33,588 nucleotides of DNA from Deltaproteobacteria bacterium (GTDB taxonomy: Bacteria; Desulfobacterota; Desulfobacteria; Desulfobacterales; C00003060): the NCBI GenBank assembly GCA_019307135.1, contig JAFDKF010000025.1, positions 1 through 33,588 of the forward strand, read 5' to 3'. The translations under genes were made by a program, and so were the position numbers. The notes below the pieces were generated by a model that saw only the letters and a list, made by a program, of their open reading frames with translations, did not search any database and was not told the origin of the DNA. Positions 1 to 7,798 of this stretch are shown here, piece after piece. Each line of letters opens with the position of its first letter. Positions within the stretch are counted from its first letter, which is position 1.

Positions 1-284
1 TTCCATGGAAGGCTGCCTTTTGCCAACCATTTCAAAACCTTAGAAAATTGCTTGGCTTGCCTCTTGGACAAGTCATCCAAAGTGTAAACCGCTGTTTTTG
101 AGTGATTGCTTAAAAACCTACTAAATTGGGACGTGCTCATTCCCCAAAATGTTGCCGCTCCCTGCAATGAATGTTTGCGGGCCTCTATCATCATGTACAT
201 AACAAGGCAAAGGCAGACCTTTTTGAGACGAGTCTTTACAGCTATACGACGTGACAACCAATTTTCAAATGTAGGGAAGTTCAT
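1..284 (-). CDS. Transposase, N-terminal part (cut by window edge)
   Basis: Reading the minus strand from an ATG at 284 gives about 94 uninterrupted codons running off the left edge. The protein begins MNFPTFENWLSRRI and later contains the stretch TAVYTLDDLSKRQAKQFSK. A good ribosome binding site (GGAGG, five bases before the ATG) supports the start. The early helical, Lys/Arg-rich region with a phrase like 'FWGMSTSQFSRFLSNHS' resembles the N-terminal DNA-binding part of DDE transposases of the IS4/ISNCY kind, judged by memory of such proteins only. The catalytic DDE residues would lie outside the window, so intactness cannot be judged. A hairpin at 310-326 lies between the likely element end and the gene. 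Confidence 0.55.
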   Translation of the reverse strand, partial: MNFPTFENWLSRRIAVKTRLKKVCLCLVMYMMIEARKHSLQGAATFWGMSTSQFSRFLSNHSKTAVYTLDDLSKRQAKQFSKVLKWLAKGSLPW

Positions 285-309
285 AACCGCCTCCGTCTTT
301 CTGTGGGTA

Positions 310-326
310 GTCCGCCGTTGGCGGAC
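310..326. repeat. Hairpin upstream of the edge transposase
   Basis: GTCCGCC and GGCGGAC form a perfect 7-bp stem around a 3-nt loop, 26 bases before the transposase start on the minus strand. It probably belongs to the insertion-element end or its leader, where such hairpins limit read-through translation. That role is inferred. Confidence 0.4.
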
Positions 327-447
327 ACGGAGGCAATTTTAAATCTATAATAGACAGATTGTTTTGTCTACAAAAATCGTAACCATTGGTATTTATAGCA
401 TTTATTTGGTGTTGGCATAAGATTTACTTTGTGCTAAACACTGTTCA

Positions 448-531
448 GACCTCCCTGTGGTCCAAAACGGTTGTTGACAATTTATTGATCAACGATCCGA
501 GACCTCAGCGTGGATACGCAACAGGGAGGTC
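448..531. other. Long-range inverted repeat with nested hairpin
   Basis: GACCTCCCTG (448-457) and CAGGGAGGTC (522-531) are perfect 10-bp inverted repeats. Between them, around 469-497, a second imperfect stem closes on GTTGA (473-477) and TCAAC (489-493). The nested arrangement could fold as a structured RNA or be the scar of a small element. No gene was recognised between 343 and 639 apart from this structure. Function unknown. Confidence 0.35.
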
Positions 532-639
532 ACCTCTCCGAATCCTCAATATTTTCCGGCTGTTGAAGACTTTGCCAGTCCCAAATCCTTATTTGCAAAG
601 CATTTCATAGAGTTTTTATAGAATTCGAGCAATTTTTAA

Positions 640-909
640 GTATTACATGATGGCTTTTTTGACGCAGAGTTAATTTACACCGGCATCACCGGGAATGGCA
701 TACATATTTCTTATAGAGAGTTCTCTAATTATAAAGCCCGACCTTCTTTCTGTCAGGAATTGAACTACGACCCGAACGAATCCGACCATATCATATTTCG
801 GTCTCTAAGAATAAGGGTGTTAGAGGCGGACAATGCAAAAATAAGATTCCAAGTCGTAGATGATGGTGGCTTACCCTGGGTGCCACGGGAACAAACCTCA
901 CAACGATAA
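640..909 (+). pseudogene. 5'-truncated remnant of a conserved hypothetical protein
   Basis: The frame is open from 640 to a TAA at 907-909 but has no credible start; a stop lies directly upstream at 637-639. The translation contains 'AELIYTGITGNGIHISYREF', then 'ARPSFCQEL', 'YDPNESDHIIFRSL' and 'IRVLEADNAKIRFQVVDD'. I recall this pattern from the C-terminal end of a family of conserved uncharacterised bacterial proteins, where similar phrases (YTG.SGN.I..SYREF, ARPAF.Q.L.YDL.ES) close the protein. The N-terminal part is missing, and the sequence upstream is AT-rich with no matching frame. It is therefore best read as a gene remnant rather than a live gene. The family recognition rests on memory. 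Confidence 0.55.
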
Positions 910-1047
910 ATGTCGATACTGGCCAGCAATGCCCGGCAGACCTATGATTCTAAGGCATTAAGGCATTAAACCCGCTCTGGGCAAGGGTTTGAGGCAAGGC
1001 TTCGCCAGAATTATGTTTTGTACGTTTAACATAGAAAGGGGGCAATA

Positions 1048-1581
1048 ATGTCAGGATCAAAGTTTCTTACAGTGTGGAAGCTGCTTGTCGTATTCATGAT
1101 GCTAATGAGTTCTATTGGATGTACACATCATTTTGTGGCGCAGCAATGTCCTATGAAACCGGGGATGGTCCCTGAGTTCAGTGGAGGTCAACCAGTAACC
1201 ATTGCTAATGCTCAGGATGCGCCTGAGCAAGTCTTAATTGGATCACAAGGTATTCATAAGTGGATGGGAAACTTGCAGCAGTGGACGGATACGGCAATAG
1301 GACTAGTGAAGACTGAGCTGGAAAAAAGAAAGATAATGACTACTGAAGGTGCGAACAGACAGCTCAAGCTTTCTATTACCCGTGCAAACATCTACTGGGG
1401 ATTCGCTAGCATCCGTTGTATTACATCCCTCAAAGTGGAAACAGGTGATGGCTACGTAAGGGAATTTGAAGGCAACAATGTGTCGCCCTGGACCCTTCAT
1501 AGGGCATGTAACGGTGCGATCACTAGGGCTGTGGCAGCCATGCTGAATGATGATACAATCCTGGCCTACCTCAAGTACTAA
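1048..1581 (+). CDS. Small lipoprotein of unknown function
   Basis: 177 residues. The start is preceded by a strong purine-rich site (AAAGGGGG). Residues 1-25 form a lipoprotein signal peptide: positive N-terminus, hydrophobic stretch VWKLLVVFMMLMSS, then lipobox SIGC with Cys25 as the lipidation site. After a polar linker comes a compact mixed domain containing 'LSITRANIYWGFASIRC', 'VETGDGYVREFEG' and a helical end 'AITRAVAAMLND'. I do not recognise the family. By its signal it should sit in the inner or outer membrane facing the periplasm. It stands alone between a gene remnant and an outer-membrane protein remnant, so context gives no function. Confidence 0.75.
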   Translation: MSGSKFLTVWKLLVVFMMLMSSIGCTHHFVAQQCPMKPGMVPEFSGGQPVTIANAQDAPEQVLIGSQGIHKWMGNLQQWTDTAIGLVKTELEKRKIMTTEGANRQLKLSITRANIYWGFASIRCITSLKVETGDGYVREFEGNNVSPWTLHRACNGAITRAVAAMLNDDTILAYLKY

Positions 1582-1691
1582 TTCTCGAATCCAAGATCAG
1601 GGAATAGCGCATGTAAGTCGTTATTATTTACAGTTTCCTACCGTTTTGCTGGGAGTTCATGGCAGAATGTTGGGATTTCAAGGCGGCTCTC

Positions 1692-2060
1692 CTAGAAAAT
1701 GACAAAGACACTTACCATCAACTCGCATGGCTTAACATTTTCTGTGTCATTGTGCCGAATTCTCTCCAGCTCTACTTCAGATGCATCATAGGATATTTCC
1801 ATGCCTATGCTTACCCTTCTATCTCTTAAGAACTCGAGACCAATACCTCCAAAAAATCCTGCGGTTGTTCCTTCTACATAATCACCGCTGGCTAAGTGCT
1901 TCCACCCTCCAACTCGTACATACGGGGAGATGCTTGCCGTATTGATATCAATATTTAGGCCAGGGAATATCCAACTCGGGTTGCCCTTAGCAAATTTCTC
2001 CATGAAAGGCAAGATTTCATTTCTTATGGCAAGCGAGTCGTGTAATCCGCGTGGCGCCAT
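1692..2060 (-). pseudogene. C-terminal fragment of an outer-membrane beta-barrel protein
   Basis: 122 codons with no signal peptide, and a stop immediately upstream in frame (2073-2075). The sequence shows alternating hydrophobic/polar strands rich in Gly and aromatics: 'ISPYVRVGGWKHLASG', 'GFFGGIGLEFLRDRRVSIG', 'MEISYDAS'. It ends in 'ELMVSVFVIF', a terminal strand with the C-terminal Phe typical of outer-membrane barrels. A live barrel needs an export signal and more strands, so this is probably the 3' part of a larger gene cut by rearrangement. The junction falls next to the odd sequence at 2065-2175. Confidence 0.55.
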
Positions 2061-2064
2061 AGGC

Positions 2065-2175
2065 GACCTGTGTCAAAAGAACATTTTGGACACGGATTGA
2101 CACGGTGTTTCTTTGCTGGTAAAATGGTTAATAGTGCTGGGGACATCCGTGACATTTTGACTTCAGATTCATATT
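2065..2175. other. Possible insertion-element scar
   Basis: The stretch holds TGTCAAAAGAACATTTTGGA at 2071-2090 and a related GTGACATTTTGACTTC at about 2149-2164. TGTCA/TGACA-rich ends of this kind are common at insertion-element boundaries. It separates two truncated genes, the barrel fragment and the DUF3782-like gene, which suggests a lost element. No transposase is left. Confidence 0.25.
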
Positions 2176-2201
2176 GTTGACTTTTTAGGGGGCCAGTGCA
2201 G

Positions 2202-2624
2202 ATGCAAATATATAGCGATATCATTGAAAGCTTCCCACAAGAGCTGCAACCTCCTATGCTAAAACTAATGGACAGATTGAGGGAGGAGACGTTAGATACA
2301 GTCAAGAGAAGCGACTTCGAGGGGCTAAAAGGTGTAGTAACTGCTTTGGCAGAGCATGTATCTCATCTTGCTCTGGCCCAAAAGGAACTGGCTGAAGCCC
2401 AGAAAAAGACCGAAGAAGCTTTGAGGACAGTAATCAAAGAACAAAAGAAAATAAGAAAGGATTTTGGTGGGTTATCCGATTCAATCGGTTATACCTTAGA
2501 AGACCGAGCCATAAGGTGCTTGCCGAACATTCTTCAAAAGGATTTTGGTTTGAAAATTGTAGAGAGGTACGCAAAAAAGAAGATAGAAGGACTCAGGGTT
2601 TACATGTCATTTCAGTTAGTTTGA
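2202..2624 (+). pseudogene. DUF3782-like coiled-coil protein, C-terminus lost
   Basis: The ATG at 2202 is preferred because AGGGGG lies nine bases upstream; a GTG at 2196 is too close to that site. The N-terminal half is amphipathic helix. Residues about 45-90 form a coiled coil ('LALAQKELAEAQKKTEEALR') followed by 'KKIRKDFGGLSDSIGYTLED' and 'RCLPNILQKDFGLKI'. This is the layout of DUF3782-type proteins, which normally continue into a PD-(D/E)xK nuclease-like domain. Here the frame ends after 'AKKKIEGLRVYMSFQLV' with no nuclease motif, so the catalytic part is missing. It is probably a truncated, inactive gene just upstream of the MMPL gene. Confidence 0.5.
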
Positions 2625-2646
2625 TCGTGTTGAATAACGAGACATT

Positions 2647-5244
2647 ATGAGGCTCATTTGTAACTTCTCAATGCATCAATTCATATATCGTTTCCATAAA
2701 TATATCTTAATCTTCACGGTATTGCTGACACTAATTGCTATTATTCTTGTCACACAACTGAAACTCGATCTTAACCTCTTCTCCCTCCTCCCTTCAGATA
2801 ATCCCAGTGTTCATACCTTTTTTGAAATTACCGAAGAAATTGGGCTTCAGTCACTTTTGATAGCATTGGTTGAAATGCCCCCGGACTGTGACAGGAAGCA
2901 ATCTGAAGCCCTTGTTGATCTTTTGGCCAAGAACTTTGCCCAAAGCCCGTTGATCCGTGAAGTGGAATATAAAAGCGGAGAAAAAAAACTGTCCTCTTTG
3001 TTTCAGGAATTCATGGAATATTTCCCGCTCTTTTTGAAAGACCGAGGCCTCAAAAGCTTGACTATAAAGTTGTCTGATGCCGAGATCCATAGGCAGGTTT
3101 GCGAGAACAAGAAGCTTTTGATGACACCGTTCAGCATTGCAGCCAAAGAGTTAGTTTATGGTGATCCTCTGGGACTCAGAGAGTTAATAGAGGCTAACCT
3201 GACAGCTCCCTCTGGAAGACAACAGCCAATAAGACCATTCGGAGGATATTATCGCACCAAAGAGGGGGAAACATATTTTTTGTTTATAAAGCCTAAGAAG
3301 CCCCCCCAGGATATTACTTTTAGCAAGGAATTGATGGCGGAAGTGCGTCATCTTGAAAAGATCTCTTTATCTGAAAAATCTGCAGATCTGCCAAAAAAGA
3401 TCAAGATATCACCCCCACCCTGCCCTCCCCCTTCAAGGGGGAGGATGTGGGGGGGGGTGAAGATATCTTATACCGGAGGTTACCCGATTGCTGTTAATGA
3501 CGAGGCCATAACCAAAAGAGATATCAAGGTCACCATACTGGCTTCTTTTTTGGGCGTAATGATTCTTTTCGGCCTGTCGTTTAGAACGTCAAGAATCCTT
3601 TTTTATGTCGGAGTACCTCTGGTCATAAGCCTTATATGGACACTTGGCTTTGCCAGCCTTGCATTTCATCACCTCAATATCCTCACCTGCATATTCTCAT
3701 GTGTCTTGATAGGCCTGGGGATTGACTTTGCCATCCACATCGTCAACCGTTACTTTGGTCAAGATAAAGTGGACCTGGATGTGCCACACCGTCTGCAACA
3801 GACTTTCCAGGAAGCTGGCATGGGGATCATCATTGGTGGCATCACAACGGCGACGGCTTTCTATTCCATTGGCATCTCCGACTTTAGAGGCTTCAAAGAG
3901 CTTGGTATTTTGACCGGCACCGGGATCCTGTTCTGCATAGTGGCAATGGTTTTTCTCCTTCCATCTCTTCTTGTCTGTTTTTCAAGTGAAAAAGGTTCTA
4001 GAAGAAAGGTTGCCATAGCCGGTTTTGGCTTAAAGGCCCTCTTGGACTTGGTCCTGAAATATCCCAGGGCTCTTCTCATGGTCACTTTTGTAACCGTCTG
4101 TTTATTAGCCGTCTCGGGGACTAAAATCAATTTCGATGACAACCTCAAGAATTTTCGACCGGCCGATGATGAGATACTACGCCTGCAGGATCAGGTAACC
4201 GGTTGGCTTGGTGGTTCAACCGCTACCGTCCTTTTAGTAGCCAAGGGGAAATCAGAGGTGGAGGTCATGGAAACCAACACCTCAATATATGAGGCACTGG
4301 AGGAACTGAAGGGCTCAGGGATGGTCGCAGGGACCAGATCGACCAGCAAATACTTTCTCCCTCCCGGTCAGCAGAGGAAAAACATAGAATTCATCCGGCA
4401 GCATGCTGATGTTTTTGACATAAAACGCATTAAAAGGACATTCAACGAGGCACTTGACAAAAATGGCTTTCAAGTATCGGATCTATACGATGGATATTTT
4501 GAAAGCCTGTCCAGAGCCTTTTCAGCAGAAAAAATCCTTCTTCCCTCATCTTTTCAGCAGACAGAACTGGATAAGCTCCTAAAAATGTTTGCCTTTCGCA
4601 AAGATGGATATTTTAAGGCGGTTACCTATATCAGCCCTTCCGGTGATCTCTGGTCACATGCCGATACAACCCGATTCAAAGAGATGATCATCCGGAAGTT
4701 GGAAGAGAAAGGGATCAAGGAGGACCGCTATGATTTGACAGGGGCAAATCTGCTCACTGGAGATTTAAAGGAGCTTATCATCAAAAACCTGAAATCCTCC
4801 TTGTGGTTGGCAGGTTTGAGTATCGTTGTAGTTCTTCTCATTTATTATCGCAGTCTGAAATTATTAGTACTTTCGACATTACCTCTTACAATCGGTTTGG
4901 CCACGCTATCCGGTATGATGGTCATTTTCCGTTTTGACTTCAATTTTTTCAACCTGATCGTAGTTCCTATGATTGTCGGAATTGGTATAGATGACGGGGT
5001 TCATTTCACCAATACGTTCCGTCGACTCAATCATTTTGATATGTCAAAAGGAATGAGTCAAACCGGTCGGGCTGTTGTTTTAACCTCTCTGACTACCATG
5101 GTGGGCTTTGGCTCTATTGCCCTGTCACACTATCCCGGACTGAAAAGCATGGGATATGTGGCCATCATCGGCATCAGCGCCTGCTTATTCGCCTCCGTTA
5201 TTGTGTTGCCAGCCATTTTTGCCATTATCAGGCACTCAGAATAG
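2647..5244 (+). CDS. MMPL/RND-family lipid exporter
   Basis: 865 residues with the RND duplicated plan. There is one transmembrane helix near residues 15-37, a periplasmic loop, and a five-helix block ('VTILASFLGVMILFGLSF' onward). A helix near 470-490, a second loop and a second five-helix block from about 720 ('LWLAGLSIVVVLLIYY') follow. The motifs 'GLGIDFAIHIVNRY' and 'GIGIDDGVHFTNTF' are the matching TM4 signatures of both halves. MMPL proteins move lipids such as hopanoids, mycobacterial lipids or aryl polyenes from the inner membrane, powered by proton flow. Next to LolA and acyltransferase genes it is the likely exporter of the cluster product. The first periplasmic loop carries an in-frame 57-bp insertion (separate entry). 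An alternative start is the ATG at 2671; neither start has a strong ribosome site. Confidence 0.85.
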   Translation: MRLICNFSMHQFIYRFHKYILIFTVLLTLIAIILVTQLKLDLNLFSLLPSDNPSVHTFFEITEEIGLQSLLIALVEMPPDCDRKQSEALVDLLAKNFAQSPLIREVEYKSGEKKLSSLFQEFMEYFPLFLKDRGLKSLTIKLSDAEIHRQVCENKKLLMTPFSIAAKELVYGDPLGLRELIEANLTAPSGRQQPIRPFGGYYRTKEGETYFLFIKPKKPPQDITFSKELMAEVRHLEKISLSEKSADLPKKIKISPPPCPPPSRGRMWGGVKISYTGGYPIAVNDEAITKRDIKVTILASFLGVMILFGLSFRTSRILFYVGVPLVISLIWTLGFASLAFHHLNILTCIFSCVLIGLGIDFAIHIVNRYFGQDKVDLDVPHRLQQTFQEAGMGIIIGGITTATAFYSIGISDFRGFKELGILTGTGILFCIVAMVFLLPSLLVCFSSEKGSRRKVAIAGFGLKALLDLVLKYPRALLMVTFVTVCLLAVSGTKINFDDNLKNFRPADDEILRLQDQVTGWLGGSTATVLLVAKGKSEVEVMETNTSIYEALEELKGSGMVAGTRSTSKYFLPPGQQRKNIEFIRQHADVFDIKRIKRTFNEALDKNGFQVSDLYDGYFESLSRAFSAEKILLPSSFQQTELDKLLKMFAFRKDGYFKAVTYISPSGDLWSHADTTRFKEMIIRKLEEKGIKEDRYDLTGANLLTGDLKELIIKNLKSSLWLAGLSIVVVLLIYYRSLKLLVLSTLPLTIGLATLSGMMVIFRFDFNFFNLIVVPMIVGIGIDDGVHFTNTFRRLNHFDMSKGMSQTGRAVVLTSLTTMVGFGSIALSHYPGLKSMGYVAIIGISACLFASVIVLPAIFAIIRHSE
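3403..3467. repeat. In-frame palindromic insertion with 8-bp flanking duplication
   Basis: AAGATATC occurs at 3403-3410 and again at 3460-3467, exactly 57 bp (19 codons) apart. Between them lies a C-rich arm (3411-3432) and a complementary G-rich arm (3436-3458), a near-palindrome. In protein it adds 'PPPCPPPSRGRMWGGVKIS', and the motif 'KIS' is present on both sides. Deleting one unit restores 'KIKISYTGGYPIAVNDEA' with no frame change. The C-rich/G-rich palindrome looks like a dispersed intergenic element landed in a coding region, with the 8-bp repeat as its target duplication. That mechanism is inferred. Confidence 0.75.
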
Positions 5245-5257
5245 AATCGGCAGGATC

Positions 5258-6142
5258 TCACTTGCTTGCTTTGAAAGCCAGCGTTGTTTTGCTTATCCCG
5301 GGGAGCAAGAGATTCCCACCTGATAGAAAATACAAAATCTCTCCGAGTTGGCCGAAGACAGTTGAGGCCCATCGACCCAACCTTTTGGAAGGCCGGGTAT
5401 GTCCTACGATCCTGGTTTCGATCTCCTTAAAACCACTGAGCAGCAAAAGCTTCTTAATTGTGTCTGGTGAAAAATCATAGAGGTGATAAGGAGTGTGGTA
5501 GAGATCAAGTTTCCTGGACATGGGGCCCAGTATTCTGACAATAGGTGTCGAGTGGGGCCAGCGCAGGAGGACAAGACCATCCGGTTTGAGGATGCGTTTT
5601 ACCTCCGTCAATAGACGCAGGGGATCAAGAACGTGTTCGATGACATAAAAGAGGGTGACAACGTCAAAAGAGTTCTCATGGAGGGATAGATCCTCCAGTG
5701 GTTCAGAATGCACATGTATATCCCGTCTATTCCGTACGTATCGTCTCCCCGGGCGTGATATCTCTATTCCCTCCACCTGCCATCCACGAGACCTCATTTC
5801 GTGTAAAAAAAAGCCGTATCCGCAGCCAATATCCAGCAATCTTCCTCCGCCAGCCTTGGTTCGAGATTCGATCAGATCGGCAGATTTATCGACAACCGGT
5901 TTCATCGTCATTTCCCATGTGGCAACTTCTTCCGCCTTGGCGGTCAAATAGTCTTGGTAATCTTTCATTAGTGCCTGGGGAGAAGGCTTGGGATGAATAC
6001 ACACCAGGCCGCATTCCAGGCAGCGGAGATACTGCCACTGATCCTTTTGATGAATGATACGAAAGTCTGAACCATAACACAGGATGCAATGATTGAAGTT
6101 TTGCATGCGGACAAGATGTCTACTCAAGTGAGTGCGTTTCAC
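5258..6142 (-). CDS. SAM-dependent methyltransferase with N-terminal zinc ribbon
   Basis: 294 residues. The start is a GTG at 6142 with AAAAGG just upstream, overlapping the SRPBCC gene by 23 bases; an ATG at 6106 lacks a ribosome site. Cys19, Cys22, Cys41 and Cys44 form a CxxC...CxxC zinc ribbon. The Rossmann SAM-binding loop is 'LLDIGCGYG' (about residues 102-110), followed by 'SFDVVTLFYVIEHV' (motif II/III) and 'RILKPDGLVLLRWP'. This is the class I methyltransferase plan often found in lipid or polysaccharide clusters. The substrate is unknown; modification of the cluster lipid or its sugar is a reasonable inference. The gene converges on the MMPL gene with a 13-bp gap. A broken relative of its C-terminus lies at 11810-11979. 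Confidence 0.85.
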   Translation of the reverse strand: MKRTHLSRHLVRMQNFNHCILCYGSDFRIIHQKDQWQYLRCLECGLVCIHPKPSPQALMKDYQDYLTAKAEEVATWEMTMKPVVDKSADLIESRTKAGGGRLLDIGCGYGFFLHEMRSRGWQVEGIEISRPGRRYVRNRRDIHVHSEPLEDLSLHENSFDVVTLFYVIEHVLDPLRLLTEVKRILKPDGLVLLRWPHSTPIVRILGPMSRKLDLYHTPYHLYDFSPDTIKKLLLLSGFKEIETRIVGHTRPSKRLGRWASTVFGQLGEILYFLSGGNLLLPGISKTTLAFKASK

Positions 6143-6689
6143 AGAGCCTTTTCAGATTGTCAAGAACAGCCTCGGTCATCTTATTGTGTTTCATCCTCGC
6201 TTTCAAAGCCCAGGCCAATTTCTCAAGAAGGCCTTTCGGCTGAATAATAATCGTGTGAGTCACTCGCGTGTATTCAGTCTCACTTTCAAGCTCCCAGATT
6301 TCCGTTCCCCCGCGAAAAAAACCGTCCAGGAATTGGAGTCGGATTTTGCTGTCAGGAATCACTTCCTCTACCCTTAAGTTCCATTCTAGCTCAAATATAT
6401 GAACGATTTTTGTCTTGACCAAGGTTCCGACCTTATAGGGTGGTGGGGATTCGTGAGTGACGATGGTGCCTTTGGGGCATATCTTTTTGAACGATTCCTC
6501 TTGGGTCAAAACCTGAAACACATGGCTCCTCTCAGCCCTGACTAAGCGGGTGTGCTGGTTGATCTCTCCCTCATATTCGGCGTATTTAGGGGACGTTATC
6601 GTGTATTTGGTGGAGCATCCCTGTAAACACAAAAAAAGCAATACTGCGGCCAGGAGACAAAGTCTTTTTCCGAAAAAGCCTGAGCACAT
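6120..6689 (-). CDS. SRPBCC-fold lipoprotein
   Basis: 189 residues. The signal peptide 'LCLLAAVLLFLCLQGC' ends in a lipobox with Cys25. The rest fits the SRPBCC/START-like fold (polyketide cyclase/dehydrase and lipid transport families): 'RAERSHVFQVLTQEESFKKI', then 'PPPYKVGTLVKTKIVHIFEL', 'EEVIPDSKIRLQFLDGFFRGGTEIWELE' and a long C-terminal helix 'EKLAWALKARMKHNKMTEAV'. Such folds make a deep hydrophobic cavity. A lipid-anchored version in an export cluster could bind the lipid product in the periplasm, though a catalytic role cannot be excluded. It is the first gene of a two-gene minus-strand unit with the methyltransferase. Confidence 0.7.
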   Translation of the reverse strand: MCSGFFGKRLCLLAAVLLFLCLQGCSTKYTITSPKYAEYEGEINQHTRLVRAERSHVFQVLTQEESFKKICPKGTIVTHESPPPYKVGTLVKTKIVHIFELEWNLRVEEVIPDSKIRLQFLDGFFRGGTEIWELESETEYTRVTHTIIIQPKGLLEKLAWALKARMKHNKMTEAVLDNLKRLCETHSLE

Positions 6690-6737
6690 TTTGTTCTATC
6701 TCAATTTGACATTCTACTTGAGTTGGGTATAGTTAGT

Positions 6738-6763
6738 GCCTGAACGAAAAGTGACGTTCAGGC
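6738..6763. promoter_or_regulatory. Hairpin between divergent genes
   Basis: GCCTGAACG (6738-6746) and CGTTCAGGC (6755-6763) pair perfectly over 9 bp with an 8-nt loop. It sits between the divergent SRPBCC and PlsC-like genes, so an operator or a 5'-leader structure is possible. No T-tract follows, so a terminator is less likely. Confidence 0.35.
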
Positions 6764-6765
6764 AA

Positions 6766-6917
6766 AATCCGAATATCGAAACTCGAAATTCGAAACAAAT
6801 TCGAATACCAAATGACCAAATGACCAAAACGAACTTGTTGAAATTTCATTGTTTTTGTCATTAGAACATTTTTGTTTCTGTCATTGTTTCGGATTTCGAA
6901 ATTCGGATTTCGAATTT
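6766..6917. repeat. Long inverted-repeat intergenic element, copy 1
   Basis: The left arm is built of AATCCGAATATCGAAACTCG-type words and the right arm of GTTTCGGATTTCGAAATTCG-type words. They are imperfect inverted repeats around an AT-rich centre with repeated 'aaatgacc'. A close relative is at 19300-19497. It looks like a dispersed non-coding element. It fills most of the 362-bp gap 6690-7051, where I see no gene. Confidence 0.65.
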
Positions 6918-7051
6918 TTTACCGAAAACGTAGGGTTTTCGGTCAAGTACTAGTTATGATCCGTTAGTTGTAAAGCTGGTTCCTTATAGATGTGGCCATT
7001 ATTTGTTTGCAAGCACTAAATTCTCACCTGATGATTTAAGGAAGACGAATC

Positions 7052-7798
7052 TTGAAGATCATTTTCTATTGGGTCTTGTACCCTTTGATCCGCCCTTTTT
7101 ACCTAATTTCCGTCATTCTTAACACTTTCGTGTTGGCCCTGCTCATCATTATGGTTTCCCCATTCGATAGAAATGGGAATTTGGTCCATTATATCGGCAG
7201 GTTCTGGTCTTTGCTCAACGTCTACCTATCTGGTACCAGGTTGTCGATACGTGGTAGAGAAAAAATAGAAAAAGGCCACGCTCATATCATCATGTCAAAT
7301 CACCAGAGTCTGTTTGACGTGTGGGCCTTAATAGCAAAACTCCCCCTTCAGCTCCGGTGGATCATAAAATCCGAGATAAAGAAGATGCCGGTCTTTGGTT
7401 ATGCCCTCGAGCGCATGGGGCATATATATGTTGACAGGAGGAAGAGCAAGGATACGGTTCTTGGCCTGGAGGTGGCCGGCGAGAAAATAAGAGGAGGGAT
7501 ATCTGTGGTCATCTTCCCTGAGGGGACAAGAAGCAAGGACGGGCATCTGCAAAAATTTCACAGGGGAGGGGCAATCTTGGCCATTAGGTCCGGTATACCC
7601 ATACTACCCGTCACAGTAAACGGGGGCCGTTTTGTGCTGCCTAAAGGCACGCTGGCCCTGATGCCGGGCAAGATTGAGGTTGTTGTTGGCGACTTGATCG
7701 ATCCTGGCGCATTTGATGGGAATAGAGATGAATTAATGGCAGTTGTAAGGTCAGCCATAGAGAAGAATCTTGACCTGGAATATGGCGCACTCGTATAG
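7052..7798 (+). CDS. 1-acylglycerol-3-phosphate O-acyltransferase-like (PlsC family)
   Basis: 248 residues. The start is TTG at 7052 with AAGGAAG upstream. An N-terminal hydrophobic stretch (about 10-36) anchors it in the inner membrane. The catalytic NHX4D box is NHQSLFD (Asn83-Asp89), and the substrate block FPEGTRS is at 155-161. A later 'PVTVNGG' completes the family signature. PlsC enzymes move an acyl chain from acyl-ACP or acyl-CoA to a lysophospholipid. In type II polyketide/lipid export clusters, similar genes are thought to attach the finished chain to a head group. It overlaps the LolA-like gene by 17 bases, so the two are translationally coupled. Confidence 0.88.
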   Translation: MKIIFYWVLYPLIRPFYLISVILNTFVLALLIIMVSPFDRNGNLVHYIGRFWSLLNVYLSGTRLSIRGREKIEKGHAHIIMSNHQSLFDVWALIAKLPLQLRWIIKSEIKKMPVFGYALERMGHIYVDRRKSKDTVLGLEVAGEKIRGGISVVIFPEGTRSKDGHLQKFHRGGAILAIRSGIPILPVTVNGGRFVLPKGTLALMPGKIEVVVGDLIDPGAFDGNRDELMAVVRSAIEKNLDLEYGALV

